Positions 24,964 through 37,071 of a DNA stretch of 64,000 nt are shown one piece after another; the first letter of the stretch is position 1, and the number at the start of each line of letters is the position of its first letter. Both the position numbers and the translations under genes were made by a program. This stretch comes from Saussurea involucrata (lineage: Eukaryota; Streptophyta; Magnoliopsida; Asterales; Asteraceae). The notes beneath the pieces were generated by a model. It was given only the letters and a program-made list of their open reading frames with translations. It made no database searches and had not been told where the DNA came from. The stretch is from NCBI GenBank assembly GCA_033807775.1, contig CM066313.1:64464484-64528483 (forward strand), written 5' to 3'.

Positions 24964-26521
24964 TATAAAGACCCAACCAAAATAATCATGCAAATATCAA
25001 TTTCATAACATCCCAAAATCACGGTCTCAAAGTTTCGTTACAAATATTCAAATAGGTTTGCGGAAACGACCTACACAACTGAGAAAAACTAATAACTAGA
25101 GTGTCACTAAGCTTCTTGGTTCTTCTTGCTAAGCTCAGCCTATTTGCCCGAGCTCCTGGAAACCTGCTTACCTGAAAAGGGTTTTAAATTTGAAAATGCG
25201 AGGGTTACACCATGAGGTCTAGTGAGTCCCTCCTAACAGTTATCAAAGCATTTAAAACAGTTTATCTTTTCAGCTTTAAACATTCATACTCAACACGTTA
25301 AAATCATATACGGACTAAAGTTCGCCTCCTCGTAATCTGACACCCTGAAGCCACCCGAAGGTGACAACGAGTCAGCCTCATGCTGCCTTGCGAAGCCTCG
25401 CTCCGGGCATATAGGGACCTCCCTTCCCGCACGAGAGCTGGCGGGACTACTCTCCCGTCTTTGCCAGTTTACGTCTCCTTGATGTATGCATACATTCTAC
25501 ATAAACCTTTAAACAACTTTCATGCAATTAAAGCATAATAATGAAGCATGGCAATTCTCAACATTCATAACACATTTTGAAAACACTTTAAAAGCCACAC
25601 ATTTTAGTTTAGAAAACTCACCTGAGGCTCTTACTTCTCGTTTCTAAACAGTTCCAAACTTCCAAATCGACTTCCCTGAATAAACGGGCATAAAACAACA
25701 ACTCAACAAAAGTATCCGGATAACTCAGGTTTTTCGGACAACCCTACTATTCCGGACGCTAAAGAGTCCGGACACCCATACTAACCGGATGACAACCTAG
25801 TCCGGACAACACCCTTGTCCGGGTAACTACTATTCTCCGGACGATACCCCTTTCCGGGTACCGAACTTACCGGACACAATACTTTACCGAACATAACTCC
25901 TACCCGGATAATCCATCCTATCCGGACAACTCCCTCGTCCGGGGACCTTCTCCCCAACAAGGTGTCCGGACGTCCAGGAAGGTTCTCGGACGTCGACCTG
26001 GTCTCTTATTGGGATGAAATCTACACTATAGATCGATTCTTTCGAAGCAAAGCTTAACAATAGCAACGACATTACTAAACTCAACAATTATTAAGTTCTT
26101 AGCAATCAAAACACCCCAGAAGACATGATTTCTCTCTTAAAGCATCAAACTCTACTTTTAAACAACAAAAACTCCAAAATCAACATTTGCTTACTAACTA
26201 ACGATTAATCAGAGGAACGAGGGTGTGTTACCTGATTGCCTGATTGCGAGAAACGATTCATGGCTGCTGATTCCTCCTCAAATCCCAGATTTGATGATTT
26301 TTCTTCTCCAAAAGCTCAAAACCTTCAAAACCCCTTTTCTATTCTTTCTTTCTCAACTTCAGCCGACACCCACTCCAAAATCAGTAATAAGAACATTCTT
26401 CTAGGGTTTTGTGCCCTTATATACTTCTTTACATAATTGTAAATTGACCCCTCAACTTCCATAAGTTAAGCACCAACACAAAAAGGCTTACAATCCTACT
26501 ATTTTGGTCCGGGTTGCTACA
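24964..26521 (-). repeat. E3 5' LTR
   Basis: 1558 bp, TATAAAGACC to GGGTTGCTACA. By eye roughly 98% identical to the left copy. The hairpin stem is damaged here (TACACC instead of TAGACC near 25206), and the CCGG array (about 25710-25985) has substitutions in several units. Confidence 0.9.
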
Positions 26522-26657
26522 AAATTTCAATACATCTGTCTCAAAACTAGGTTGGTGGAAACAACCTATTCACAACTGAGAATAAATAAAGTCTATAAAG
26601 TGAAAGTGAAACACTATCTCTAGAAGCGTCCATCCTATAATTCTTCTCTTGGCTCCT

Positions 26658-28266
26658 TGGTACATGCGAAATATGTGTTTTAATCGCAGTGGGTTGCAAA
26701 CTGTCCACAGTGGGAAGTGCAAGTGTACACTGTCCACTATGATCGTCACAGCAAGTAATAGTTGGTAAAATACCAGAATCGAATCCACAGAGACTGGGCA
26801 ATCAACACAATTCGGTTCTCATGAGCTCTTTTTACAGGTTTCAATAACAGAAGAAAATAATACTTTGGTTTGTGTGGTGAAATAGCTACTTTTAACGATT
26901 TACTAAAGATTTAAAAGAAGGAATGTAGGTTAGATTTTCCCTAGATTTTATACTAAATACTCGGTCTTCAAAGTGATCCTTGTATTCGAGGTAGGCATTT
27001 TCGCTAGAAAAGCCCGGTTACGAAATACTCACACCGTTAAGATAAAAATCCCATACTCTTAGTATTTGTTGTTTTGTCAATGGTAATCTCAAAAGTGGAC
27101 CTTTTCAGGCCTCGATGGAATGTGTAGAGACAAATACTCTAAGTGTTTTTAGATACACCAACTAGCTTGCCTACTACTCCAGTGGGATGAGATTAGCTCA
27201 CTGTGCCGACCTCACTTTCGTAAGTGTCATAAGAATTCTTTCGAATCCCCTAGCATCATCCAAGCTCGTGTCACTGCGTTCTACTCATTTCTGAGTTAAG
27301 AACTAGATATTAGATCATTGCAAGTGATCGGCTTGTTCGCATCCTTGGGCATGAATCGAGAATGAATGACCAAAACAACAAATATTCCAAGTATAAAGAT
27401 TACTCAAGCATTTTTAATAAAATCCAGGTACTTCTCCTTCCTACATCCCTAAGGATGTTTAGCCCATAACTAAAGTAAAGAAAGCAAAAGAGTAGAAGTT
27501 GCACATAATAAAACTGAAAGTGACTTGCATTTAGCCCACAGTGGGGAACGAGAATTCGTCCCTGTCCACTGTGTATTACGAACTACAAGGAAAGAAATAC
27601 AGAAAATTAAACTTAACTAATGCAGTAAAATAAAGAACTAAAGCTAAAACAATGTGGTAGTTGAGAGAATTCAAAGCTACTCCAATATCTAGCAAAAACT
27701 ACTGCTTGACTTCAATTGTAAGAATGTAAAAACATTCATTGATTCTCTTAATGGCACCCCAAGGCCTCATTAAATACTAGGAGGAAGGTATGGGCATGGC
27801 ACAAAACCATGGTTTAGTCCCATGTTTCAGTTTTGCAGATTTGCACACCATACCTTGAATAGTAAACACCTTTTCACCAAATGTTGCTTTATAGTACAAG
27901 GTTGATGTACTTTTCACTATTCCTTTTTAAGGAAGGCATGTCCTCCTTTATCTTCATTTGACCTACTATTTGATCCATTCTTTTCTCCAGAAATGCTTAA
28001 ATCCCAGCTGCTACTTTCTTTCTCTTTTTCCTTCTCGTCATCTCAGGAGTGGGGAGAGGAGTGGGCACTCCGTAAGTCACTGTGGATAAAAATCGTGAAA
28101 AACACCCAAATTCCACCAAATAATTTATTAAAGACCATGGTTCACTCCTTTTGCTCGTTTTCATGAAATATACCAAGAATGGGGGTTTTGAGAAGTGAAA
28201 TGGCTAAAATTGACAAAATAAAGTGGAAAATAAAAGGATATAATAACTCTAAAAATAGAGTTATCA
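26658..28266 (-). repeat. E5 3' LTR
   Basis: 1609 bp, TGGTACATGC to AGAGTTATCA. It has scattered CCCACAGTGGGG-type motifs (26705-26714, 27536-27546, 27566-27573 and 28078-28085). A few dozen or fewer substitutions and no net length change separate it from the right LTR. Confidence 0.93.
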
Positions 28267-29214
28267 CAACCTCAAACTTAAATCATTACTTGTCCCCAAG
28301 TAATAAAAAGAAAGAAATAAAATGAAAAACAATGCATTTGAACTTTGAGGGACTTACATACTTCTTGACTTGAATGAGCGTTGATCTCCTTCCTCCGATA
28401 CTTCCTTTGGTTCCAAACTTGAAAATTTCACTTTTGTACTTGACTAAATCTTTCCCTTGTTTTCCATTAATCAATAGGGCTTTCTTGGGTTCGAAGGGTT
28501 TTTGGCTTTGAGTATTTTCCAAGGGTTTTTGGCAAGTATTTCCAAACATGGATTGAAAATCTCGCTTTGAGATTTTTATTTCAAGAAGTGGGTGTTTTGT
28601 ATTTTGCAAGGATAAGTACGTACACTTTCAGGCTTTATTGTGGGTATGGATATTTTTGGAAGAGTGGGTATTCTGATGGTCCAGAATAGGCACACCATCT
28701 TTTTCTGGGAGTGAGCACTTTGATGGTCCAGAAAAGGCACACCATCAATTTTGTTAGTGACACTCCGATTTTCTTTTTTTTTTGTATTTTTGTGTTTTTT
28801 TCATTTTTTTTAGGAGGTGGGTATGGTTTTACCCACCTCAAACTTAGACTTCACAGTGTCCCCACTGTGGGCAGACTGGAAGTCACTCTTCTGGAAGTTT
28901 CCACCTCAAACTTAAAATCTCACAGTGTCCCCACTGTGACATGGAATGAAAGAGCGTAGGAGTGGTTGGGGGTACAAAAAGGCTTGTGTTTGGAATTGGA
29001 AAATTGCCTATATCATTTCACGGGATAAGTTGAGATTTTGTACTTACAAAAGGGACCTTTTTAAGTCGGAAGCCGAAAGTTTTACCTTGAAATGGAAACG
29101 AGATCAACAAGCATTCAAACAATAAAAACGTTAGTACCCAAAAGTACCTACCTAGCGGTAGGATTTCATGCATTCACAACCAAAATAAAAATATGTAGCA
29201 AACATTGTCAAAGC
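28267..29214 (-). other. E5 3' untranslated region with purine tract
   Basis: Lies between the env-like ORF and the 3' LTR. The minus strand ends TTTAAGTTTGAGGTTG against the LTR, resembling the Athila polypurine tract. Two CACAGTGTCCCCACTGTG inverted pairs lie at 28852-28870 and 28921-28938. A long T-rich run is at about 28768-28812. No gene seen. Confidence 0.7.
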
Positions 29215-31092
29215 CTAGCCATAGGCACAAAATATAAAACAAACAGAAATTAAAATTGTTTTAGTAAGCAAACGAGTGAAACCATTGTTTTTAACAAACC
29301 AATCATGGAGTCGGGGTGGCATCTGGTGAACATGCGGCGTCGTCCTCTTCAAACTCGTCATCACTGCATATGTCGGGCAGATATCTTCTGGAAATTCTGG
29401 GAGTTGAGCTGCTAACACTGGGTTGGTCTCTTTGAAAATTTGGGCTTGCACTTCATCCCGCTCTCTCGTATACATCCAAAATTTTTGGGTGGCCCTGTTT
29501 TGATACCTTTGCTCACCTTCCAGCAGATCGATTCGGTACGTGAGCTTCTTTAAGGCTCTCAGGATCTCAGTCATTTGGTTGTTTGAACTTTCTGCAGCGG
29601 ATGGACGGAGTGGTGTACGAGGTGTTCGCACAATGTGCTCCTCAGCAATGCCCACAGTGGGGTTAATAGTCCCCACTGTGGGAATTTCTTCAGCAGGCTC
29701 GTTGGGAGGAGTGGTGATGCATCTTCCCATTTTTCGGACTGTTGCCACACTGATGTTACTTGTGGAATCAAACCACTGATCCTCCACGGCTGAGGGTACA
29801 CCTGCTTCTATCATCAATAAAGTAATAAGGCAAGGTAGGGGCAAGATTACCTTCTTTTGGGTTCGCGCCTGATCAATGGCCGCATGCATGACAATTCCCA
29901 CGTTGATCTTTTTCTCAGTGAGGATGCAGTATAACAGAGCACACTTATGCATTGACAAAGTTGTATCGTGTGATGTCGGGGACAAAGAGGCACGGAGAAA
30001 TTGGAACCAAACAGCGGCCTCGGTAGTGAGGGAGCTAGCGTTTAGACACCTTCTCTGGCCATCTTTACTCCATGGCTTCCCCTCGGCTGCTATCTCTCGT
30101 AAGATGAGATCCTCATCTGCCGGGGTCATCTTCTTTAAAAACTGCGCAAACTCACGAACACTCGGGCTCCTTCTTCCCAATACCCGGTCAATCGCTCCTG
30201 GATTATAACTAACTTGTTTTCCCCGAATCATCACAGTGGGGTCCTTAACTTGAGAGGCCTCGGCGTAAAATTCACGTACTAAAGAGGCATTGGCGCGTCT
30301 ATTGGCAGCGGCTAATATCGACCAGTCTTGCGCCACAATTCTATCCTTAACAAATGGGTTGGCCTCAATGAAATCGGGGTCGAAACCCCTCTCTAAGTTA
30401 AGTTTCTGTTTTGAAATGCATGCATAGTGGGCAGCCACTTCTGGAGTGGTGAATTGCCTGGGCACCCCACTGGGGGCATGCTCAGTGCCCACTGTGGATT
30501 GATGTGGGTTTTTGGCTTGGATTTGTTCATCCCCAACATCAATCTCCATAGAGGATGAACTCAAAGAGGGTTCGGGATTTTTACCTTTTCGTGACGCTTG
30601 TCTTTTTGGCTTCTTGGTCACCTTAGACCTGGTGACCACTCCCTTTTTCCTCATTGCCCGAAGAATGGGGCTCTCCCCACTGTGGGCATCTTTCATCACT
30701 GCATCCTTTTCCATAACATCCCCAAGTTTACTATACTGGTCCTGATAATCTTCCTCAACCTTTCTCTGCAATTCCGCTTCTTCAGCAAATACCTCAGCCT
30801 CAGCCCTCTTTCTTTCCTCTTCAAAAATCTTCTCTTTTTCAGCCCTAACCCTTGCTTTTCTATTCTTCTTTCTTCCTCTTCTTTTCGGATCCTTTCCTCC
30901 TCCTCTCTTCGCCTCTTTTCGACTTCCTCTTTTCGTTTTCTAATGGCAGCCATTTTCTGATTGAACTCCTCCTCTAATCTTCTTTCTTCTTCCTCGGCTT
31001 GTAATGCCTCGGTATCGAAATGGATGGTGCTGGTGTCCGAGACTCGTGAAGAAGACATAGCCTTCGGGCTTTCGTGTTTAGAGGAACTTGCG

Positions 31093-33235
31093 TGTAAAGC
31101 CCGTGTCCCGATATACATTTTTATTTAATTATTTTTTTTAGTTCAATGTTTTTTTTAAAAATAATTGTTTATTAACGGGAACGGTCGAAATGTTATGTCG
31201 AGGGACTAATTGGGTTAAGTTTCAATTTATTTTTTTGCAAGTAATAGAAGTGAGGGGCTAATTGTGTCATTAATGTATAGTGTATGGGATCGGTTTGTAG
31301 AAACCGACCCCTTTCTCTTCTCTTGTTTTTTTCTTGGTTTCGTGGAATGCAAACAAACAACCAAGAACCCTACTCTTCTTCTTCTTGGCTCACGGCTGCA
31401 AAACCTACATCCCCTTCCCCTCTCGTTTTACTTCGTCACCGCCGAACACCCATACCCTCTCCTCCCTAGGGCTGCCGTCGACCACCCCTGAGAACCACCA
31501 CCACCGGCGCTGCCGGCGCAGTTTCTGCCGACGGGAGAGATAGAAAGCAGCGGCGAGAGGGAGAGAGCAAGCAGCGGCGGGAGAGAGAGAGAGAGCAGCG
31601 GCGAGAGGGAGAGAGAGAAGCGAGAGAGACGACCGAGAGAGAGAGAGAGAGAGAGTCGTTAGCGGCAGCCGGGACGTGAAGGTCGGGATCTCTCGTGGTT
31701 TTCTGCTGAGTGGTAAGGTTCCGTTTACTTTACGTTTTCTTTTCGTACGTCGTATTCAATCGCAAACCACCACCGCCGGTGGTGGCTGCCGCCGCCGACC
31801 ACCACTGCCGGAGGTGGCAGTGGGTGGAGCGTGGATTGTCCAGCCCTAGTGGCTACCTAAACCCGAACCTCATTATCTAAACCGTGACCCGATCGCGAAA
31901 AACATTAACCGTTTTATAAATCGTCATTTTATGTGGAAAATATGAATCTGTCACTGTTTTGCGACGGCCATAACTTTTCCGTCGTAGCTCGGATTGAGGC
32001 GAATCCGGTGCCCACGGTTCACATTCTGTGCCGGGCACACTTTTCGTGTTTTAGCAGAAGTCTGGTTCGGCCTCTAACTAGGTGTAAAACGGCTGTTTAC
32101 ACAGCAGGTCTGCACTTGACAGCTTCGTGTCCTGTTTTTAGAAAATTCATAGTAAATTGTAGGAAAATCGTTAGAGCGCGTGCGATATGTCTCTGGAACC
32201 CTAAGACATGGGACTTTGTGATTATGGAATAATATTTCTGGACTTATCAGTTTAAAAGGGGTTAAACGGGTCCCGAACAGACCTGTGTTTTTAGAGTAAA
32301 AGCTGGATTATGTAATTTATATTTTAGTAGTTGTGAATTTGGGCTAGGACTTCGTGGTGACGTTTGATATCACTTATTTAGGTGGAAAAAGGTGAGCTGG
32401 TGTTGGCCGGTTCGTGTTGCTGTTGAGGACATAAGCTTTGCTTTTGAGGTGAGTTCTCTCACTATATAGGATGGGAATTATATTTGTGTTACTATAGCTC
32501 GAGTGTGATAGTTATGATTGTTTGTTGATATTATTGTGTTGTGGGGTATATATAATTGTGTATATATATTGAACTGTGATTGATGTACTTCTTGATGGTT
32601 GTTCCAAGAAGTATATGTGTTTGTATAATGAGTTGTGATTATATTTCCTTGATGGTCGTTCCAATGAGTATAAGGCTTATTATTAATTGTGACATATCTT
32701 CTTGATGGATGTTCCAAGAAGTATATGTGTTTGTATAATGAGTTGCGATTATATTTTCTTGATGGTCGTTCCAAGAAGTATAAGGCTTATTATTAATTGT
32801 GATATATTTTCTTGATGGATGTCCCAAGAAATATATGTGCTGGTATACTTGGTATATATAAATTTGGGTGCAAGACGTGATTGCATGGTATGAGTTGGTT
32901 GTGATAACTAGCTGTTTAAGGGTGATGCTGATATAATTGCGATCCTATATATGGTTTGAATTCACTAAGCCTTGTGCTTACCCTTTCCTATTTTAATGTG
33001 GTTTCAGGTGCTTGTGGCTCCAAGGCGTGACGGGTACACACTGGCGCGCGTGAAGAGTTTTTATAATCATGAGATTAGAGTTATTATTAAACAATTTAAT
33101 TTCCGCTGTTTATTATTATCGAGATTATTTATTATTGAATTTGCAAACGAAACGGTGTTGGATATTTAATAAGGTTTTATTTATTAAAATGCCTATTTTT
33201 AAATTTAAATTCCTTGTAATTTTTGGGACGTTACA
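31093..33235 (+). repeat. E6 5' LTR
   Basis: 2143 bp, TGTAAAGCCC to GGGACGTTACA. It contains a GA-rich tract with AGCAGCGGCGAGAGGGAGAG repeats (about 31535-31662) and a tandem array (about 32590-32840). Open frames here (for example 31264-31491 and 31933-32232) are repeated in the other LTR at the same offset and show no similarity to proteins. Confidence 0.93.
32590..32840 (+). repeat. Tandem array in E6 5' LTR
   Basis: About two copies of a ~120-bp unit plus a partial one. Each contains two CTTGATGG-TGTTCCAAGAAGTATA sub-repeats separated by TGTGTTTGTATAATGAGTTG or AGGCTTATTATTAATTGTGA. The same array is at about 38562-38815 in the 3' LTR. Confidence 0.8.
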
Positions 33236-33238
33236 ACT

Positions 33239-33250
33239 TGGTATCAGAGC
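33239..33250 (+). other. E6 primer-binding site, initiator tRNA-Met type
   Basis: TGGTATCAGAGC, three bases after the 5' LTR end. It orients E6 to the plus strand, opposite to its host element. Confidence 0.93.
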
Positions 33251-33448
33251 ACAGCTTGAGTGAATCAAACACATCTCGGTGTGTTTGATCTCAAGTTGCG
33301 GCTAGGAAATTCTTCTCTTAAAATTTTGGAAAAATAAAAGAAAGGAAAACCCGTTTGGGAAACGGTGATCGAGGGCGCAGTGTGTACAGTCAGCCGGAGC
33401 AAAAGGGAATGGTACAGTACTTAGTGTATTTATCGTTTTCTAGATCAT

Positions 33449-34200
33449 AGGGTATGCATGCTAGATTGCCTATGTGGTTTACATTGTACTGTATGATGAT
33501 TGCTTGCTAGTGGGAATTAATGCTAGTTATAATAGGTTGTTAAGCGAAGGCCCTATAGGTTGTATGCAGTAAGAATCACATAGCCTTAGAATATTTGATT
33601 TAGTTCTATTGCGCAGCTCTTGTTTGAGTCCAACTGTTCTAGGATAGAATCTTGTATTCGAATGTCTATTTGATTCACGCTGCATGCGACTGGGTATTCG
33701 CGAGGCAACTCGTTATGGCTAATAGGGATTTCGTTATAACAAGGGTAGTGGGATGAGATGAAATTCCTAGAGAGCTGGGAAGAGTGTTTACATATGAGTA
33801 TGTATGCTAGATTGCTTTCTAGAACATAGGAGTATGTGTGCTAGATTGCTTGGTGCTTATTACACTGTACCGCATATTTGTTGCTTGCTAATAAGAGTTT
33901 ATGCTAGCCTTGATGGGTTGTTAAGTGAATGCACTATAGGTTGTATGCGATAGGAACCGAATAGCCCTAGAATGTCGGATTTAGTTCTATTGTGCAGCTC
34001 TTGTTTGAGTCCAACCGTTGTAGGATAGAATCTTATATTCGAATGTCTATCTGGTTTTACACGGTGTGCGATTGTGCATTCGCGAGGCGACTCGTCATGA
34101 CTAGTGGGGATTTCGTCATAGCAAGGGTAGTGGAGTTGGGTGGAATTCCTAGGGAGCTAGGAAGAGTGTGTACATATGCCGGTGCGGGCATATGTGTGTA
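33449..34200 (+). repeat. Tandem duplication inside E6
   Basis: Copy 1 (33449-33827) and copy 2 (33828-34200) share, in order, GCTAGATTGC, TTGCTTGCTA, GGTTGTTAAG, CTATAGGTTGTATGC, CTCTTGTTTGAGTCCAAC, TTCGCGAGGC and GGAAGAGTGT. By eye they have diverged by more than a tenth, so the duplication is older than this insertion. Confidence 0.8.
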
Positions 34201-37071
34201 GTTATCGGCGAGAAACTACTTGGACCCATCGGATGGAACTCGGAACGAGTGATGATAGGTGTGGAAGGTAGTAGTAGAGCTCCTACTATCGGAAACACAG
34301 GATCAATGCTCGAGTCGGGGAAAGTCACGAGGAATCCAAGGAGTTGAACGTGAGCGTTGTTAGTGTGAGTTATTATGTGCTAATAACTCGTTGTAATATC
34401 TACCCAGAATAGCCATCACAAGGAGGAACGACTATAGTAAACCTACTAGTACAGGTGTGTACTTGCTTTGCTTTGATGGGATGATCGTTGGGGTAGTGAC
34501 GAAGGTTATAAATTAGTAGTCGTTGGAATAAAAGGACGATTCTAGTATTAATCACTTGGAGTGACGATGAGTATGATGTTTGTTTCGGTCCAAGATGGAT
34601 GATTGTGCTAGAATCATAGGCTTATAGAGCCGACTTTGATTTGAGGAAAAATCGTAGGGATTATTTGACGTAATTTCCCAACTTGCCTAAGAGGTTTAAA
34701 TGTCCGGATGACGTTAGTGGACCAGAGAGATTTGGAGGAGTAGGAGTCGAGGCGTAGTATGCCGACTAAGTCATGCACAAAGTTTGATTTTGAAATAGAT
34801 TGCATTAACAAATTCTTGTGTTTCAAATCCTTTTATGGTTGGTGTTTTGGAATTTTGGGAAATGTTCAGCACACACACAAGATTTTGAATTATGGTTTTG
34901 AAAGTGCATGAAATCGTTTTATCACGGGAGTTGCAAACTTTTTTAGAATTTGTCTCATTTCGTTATTTTCCAACGGTTCTTTCGGGTAAGACGATATTCG
35001 TGTTTTGTGGTGTTTAAAATGTTGGGCAAGTGACTACGACTTGTGACTTTAACATTGGAACTCCCCCACATATGTTAGAGTTGAGACGAAAAGTTACATT
35101 CCACAATGTCTGTATAAAACTATTTGAGTGATTTGGTTAAAATAAGTTTTGTTTTACAGCATGTTGAGTCGTGTGGGTTTAATTTCACGAGGTGCATATC
35201 TCATTTGTTTATGTGACCATTTGGGGAAATCTTGGAAATCAATTTAAAGAACCCCGCCTTTTGAGATTTTATGAGATTTTATGAGATTTTAGTCGATATT
35301 TTCAAATGATGGAAACGGATTGGTTTTTATCTTTAAGTTTGAAACTTACACGAGACAGTTGTGTTTTAACAAAAATATATTTGTAAACCGTTTCATCGTT
35401 TTGTATGACTAGCCGACGAGCGTAAAAATTTGTTGGTGAACCCTGTGCCACGACATTTTATGTTTAAAAAGAGAAATTTTGGGGTCAAATGTCGTGGGAC
35501 TGATTTTGAAATTGTGTGCACACTTTTGTCGCACCCGGTGTAAGGTCGAGCGGTTACTTTAAGTACATGTCATGAGTCAATCCAAACTAGAACCGTGACG
35601 GTTCATTTTTAAAAAAATTATTCATTACGCTTTGTGTTTTGTAAGTAAACTGAACGGCAATAGAATGATTTTCAACATGATTTCACTATGTGAGACGAGT
35701 GTGTCCATTTTTGCGTAACTACCGACCTGGTAATAGTAGTTTTATTGCATACGGTCTTTTTGAAATGAAAAATCTTGACGTTGAAAATATTTTGTAAATG
35801 ATTTTGTAAACCATTTGGGAAAGGCGCTTTCAAGTGTTATGTGTCATTTTGAGAATTTTTAAGGGTGTGAGTCCTTTTGGAAAACTTTATTTAAACGCCT
35901 TTTGACCGATTTATGGGTCTAGCAAGCGTGGAGCATTTTGCTCGGTTTTAATTTTGAGATAGTCATGGGTCAATTGCACGGTTTTAATGGCTCGCTGTGG
36001 AGTCTGGTCGATGGGTTGTTTTGTTGCACAGTTTGCATTTATTGCACGTTGAGTATTTACATGTTTGGGTTAGTGAATCATTTCGGGATAGGCATGTTGT
36101 TGGTAGACTATTTTGCTTTGAATCCTTGGTCACGTTAGTCAGTCGTTGGTAATGGTCGGTTAGGTATCTCGGGGTGGGACCCCGGTATTCATGTGTTATG
36201 ACTTTGACTTTCCAGTAGGCACTAGGAGGATATAGTCTTGAGCACGTACCTAGGAGGTAGACGTTAAGGTGTATCTTGATACGGTGTAACTAGGCTTCGT
36301 AGAGCGAGTGTGGAAGATACGTCGACGGTGGAAGGTTGGGTATTCCACACGTGTTGTTAGTATAGACCAAATAGTGTCGGTTAAGGGAATGATGCCCTTT
36401 GTAATTAAGAGAATAAATGCGCAGTAACCTTTTTGAGGTAAATAGTATATTTAGGCGTCGATTTTTGGGCTTGAGGCCAAACACCTTTTGTATAATTGGA
36501 GAATTGTAGCCGATTTTAAGGATAATTATGGTGATGGTAGTAGTAACCCTGAGATGTTTACTGGTGATGAACGGTTATGGTGGGCTGACCTTCGTGTGTG
36601 TTTACAAATCTGATGATTTGATGATTCGGGTGAAATAAATTTTGGGAGTCTATTAGAACTCGTGAAAGTTAATCGACCGTTAATGGTAGGAATGATCGGA
36701 TTCGAGTATCCTGTAGGGTATAATGGTGAGCACCTTTAGAATGGTTAGAGCTTGAATTTGAATCGGGATATATGGAACGTCTAAGGTTGGGAGACCACCG
36801 AAGTCGTTTGTCTAGGAATGTTCCAGTTGTTGGAGTGTTATTCCGATTATAAACACGGTGTACTTGAAGGAATTTTGTGGTAAGATAAGTATTCGGGAAA
36901 TTTTTTAGGCGGTGTGAGAAATTTTAGATTCCTGTTAGTGAAGGTCCAATGGAAAAACCGAAAGGGTTCCGTGTGAACTTGGGAACCTGAGGTTGAGATG
37001 AGGGAGAACCATCTATAGCTAATCACGCGCATAGACTTCGAGGACGAAGTCTAATTCAAGTGGGGGAGAGT

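Larger units (their letters stand above)
18965..26521 (-). mobile_element. E3: decayed Ty3/gypsy-type LTR retrotransposon
   Basis: LTRs at 18965-20524 and 24964-26521, tRNA-Met primer site at 24950-24961, and a perfect 5-bp TSD AAATT (18960-18964 and 26522-26526). Removing it restores the E4 LTR sequence seen at 53388-53410. Both LTRs begin TATAAAGACC rather than TG. The interior has a degenerate pol end homologous to E4 (20525 to about 20930). The non-coding interior shared with E2 and E1 follows to 24963. No intact ORF remains, so it is probably non-autonomous. Confidence 0.88.
33236..37071 (+). other. E6 internal region, non-coding
   Basis: Starts with the primer site and ends with the purine tract. 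It includes a tandem duplication of about 375 bp (33449-33827 and 33828-34200). The rest has no open frame of note, no zinc knuckle, and no RT or integrase motif in either strand's frames. Confidence 0.75.

Noticed and set aside
30512..30960. Plus-strand frames opposite the env-like ORF
   Set aside because: Shadows of the coding strand; the minus strand carries the Athila domain and coiled coil.
30696..31118. ATG at 31118 as start of the env-like protein
   Set aside because: That ATG lies inside the E6 LTR; the frame instead continues across the insertion point to the ATG at 39374.
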